Notes under the pieces: generated by a model
Database searches by the model: none
Told to the model about the DNA's origin: nothing
The model's input: the letters and a program-made list of their open reading frames with translations, nothing else
Translations under genes and position numbers: made by a program
Assembly: GCF_002944405.1 (NCBI RefSeq)
Contig: NZ_CP024310.1
Span: 558,001 to 622,000 of the forward strand
Reading direction: 5' to 3'
Origin: Sinorhizobium fredii
Lineage (GTDB): Bacteria > Pseudomonadota > Alphaproteobacteria > Rhizobiales > Rhizobiaceae
DNA: 64,000 bases
In this document: positions 63,689 through 64,000 of the stretch, piece by piece
Position numbering within the stretch: the stretch's first letter is position 1
How the letters are laid out: each line of letters starts with the position of its first letter

Positions 63689-64000
63689 TCAGCTCCGTGC
63701 AAAGGGTTTGAACCAGGCAAGGCCGTCGAGCGTTCCGCCGCGCGGGGTGTATTCGCAGCCGACGAAGCCGGTGTAGCCGAGCCGGTCGATCTCGGCGAAG
63801 AGATAGGGGTAGTTCAGCTCTTCGCCGTCCGGCTCCTGCCGCGACGGCACGCTGGCGATCTGGATGTGGCCGGTGATCGGTATGAGACGTCGGAGCGCCA
63901 TCGCGACATCGCCATGGATGATCTGGCGATGGTAGATGTCGAACTGGAGCTTCAGGTTGGCGAGGTTCAGCTCGGTGATCAACCGTTCGGCGGCGCCGAA
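63689..64000 (-). CDS. otnI: 2-oxo-tetronate isomerase, C-terminal part (runs off the right edge)
   Basis: Only the last about 103 residues are visible: [60 protein letters not shown]. This is the hydroxypyruvate-isomerase-like TIM-barrel family of OtnI, about 258 residues in full, so the start lies beyond the window; the internal ATG at 63982 is not the start. Similar to hyi in this window but with [17 protein letters not shown] where hyi has NPGRNEPGTGEINYPFVF. Paired with otnK. Confidence 0.88.
   Translation of the reverse strand, partial: FGAAERLITELNLANLKLQFDIYHRQIIHGDVAMALRRLIPITGHIQIASVPSRQEPDGEELNYPYLFAEIDRLGYTGFVGCEYTPRGGTLDGLAWFKPFARS

Overview
The window reads as a replicon of a Sinorhizobium/Ensifer-type alphaproteobacterium (Rhizobiaceae). 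It is GC-rich and densely coded, mostly with catabolic and transport genes. Several gene sets are typical of the group: type II glutamine synthetase beside a DUF2735 gene, the inositol transporter set, RIME-like intergenic repeats and a Ku/LigD operon. From memory, the gene content resembles the large pSymB chromid of S. meliloti (pcc, glnII, inositol ABC, ku/ligD and gcl blocks in similar company). That placement is inference and no alignment was run. No rRNA, tRNA, CRISPR array, transposase or replication origin was seen.

Layout. (1) 1-7.3 kb: propionyl-CoA carboxylase genes (pccA partial, a small membrane protein, pccB), the divergent short-chain acyl-CoA regulator pccR, and a valine-degradation run (acyl-CoA dehydrogenase, 3-hydroxyisobutyryl-CoA hydrolase, mmsB). 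Valine and other precursors lead to propionyl-CoA, which the carboxylase removes. (2) 7.4-14.1 kb: an SDR, a Tat-exported alpha-carbonic anhydrase, and a ribose/fructose-class ABC transporter whose two permeases are fused into one protein. (3) 14.1-21.1 kb: a signal-less sulfite-oxidase-type molybdoenzyme with an extra N-terminal domain, an L,D-transpeptidase translationally coupled to an OmpA-like lipoprotein, a mannitol/fructuronate dehydrogenase with a divergent GntR regulator, and a glycosyltransferase. (4) 21.3-28.1 kb: a compact sugar ABC unit ending in a formylglycine-enzyme-like protein that lacks the catalytic cysteines, a ScyD-like secreted propeller protein and a HAD phosphatase. 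(5) 28.1-34.8 kb: DUF2735, glnII with a -24/-12 promoter and a strong terminator, a HAD-IIA phosphatase, and a 1202-residue FecR-TPR-beta-barrel protein. (6) 34.9-41.5 kb: tctCBA transporter, tctDE two-component system and a stand-alone solute-binding protein. (7) 41.7-47.6 kb: inositol-type ABC transporter and a TIM-barrel enzyme with two GGAA-N6-TTCC sites, then a beta-hydroxyacid dehydrogenase. (8) 47.6-53.6 kb: a DNA-repair block (xthA, alpha/beta hydrolase, a BRCT/TPR protein, ku, ligD). (9) 53.7-61.2 kb: allantoin/glyoxylate salvage (allE, IclR regulator, gcl, hyi, glxR, glycerate kinase, allA). (10) 61.3-64.0 kb: a DUF930 protein and the start of a four-carbon acid-sugar locus (otnK, otnI partial).

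The most unusual items are the BRCT/HTH/TPR protein translationally coupled to Ku and LigD, the FecR-TPR-barrel fusion, the duplicated-fused permease, the lone binding protein beside tctDE, and the FGE-like/ScyD-like pair riding in a sugar operon. Several regulatory sites can be read directly: inverted or direct repeats matching IclR, IolR, TctD-like, PccR-like and sigma-54 signals.
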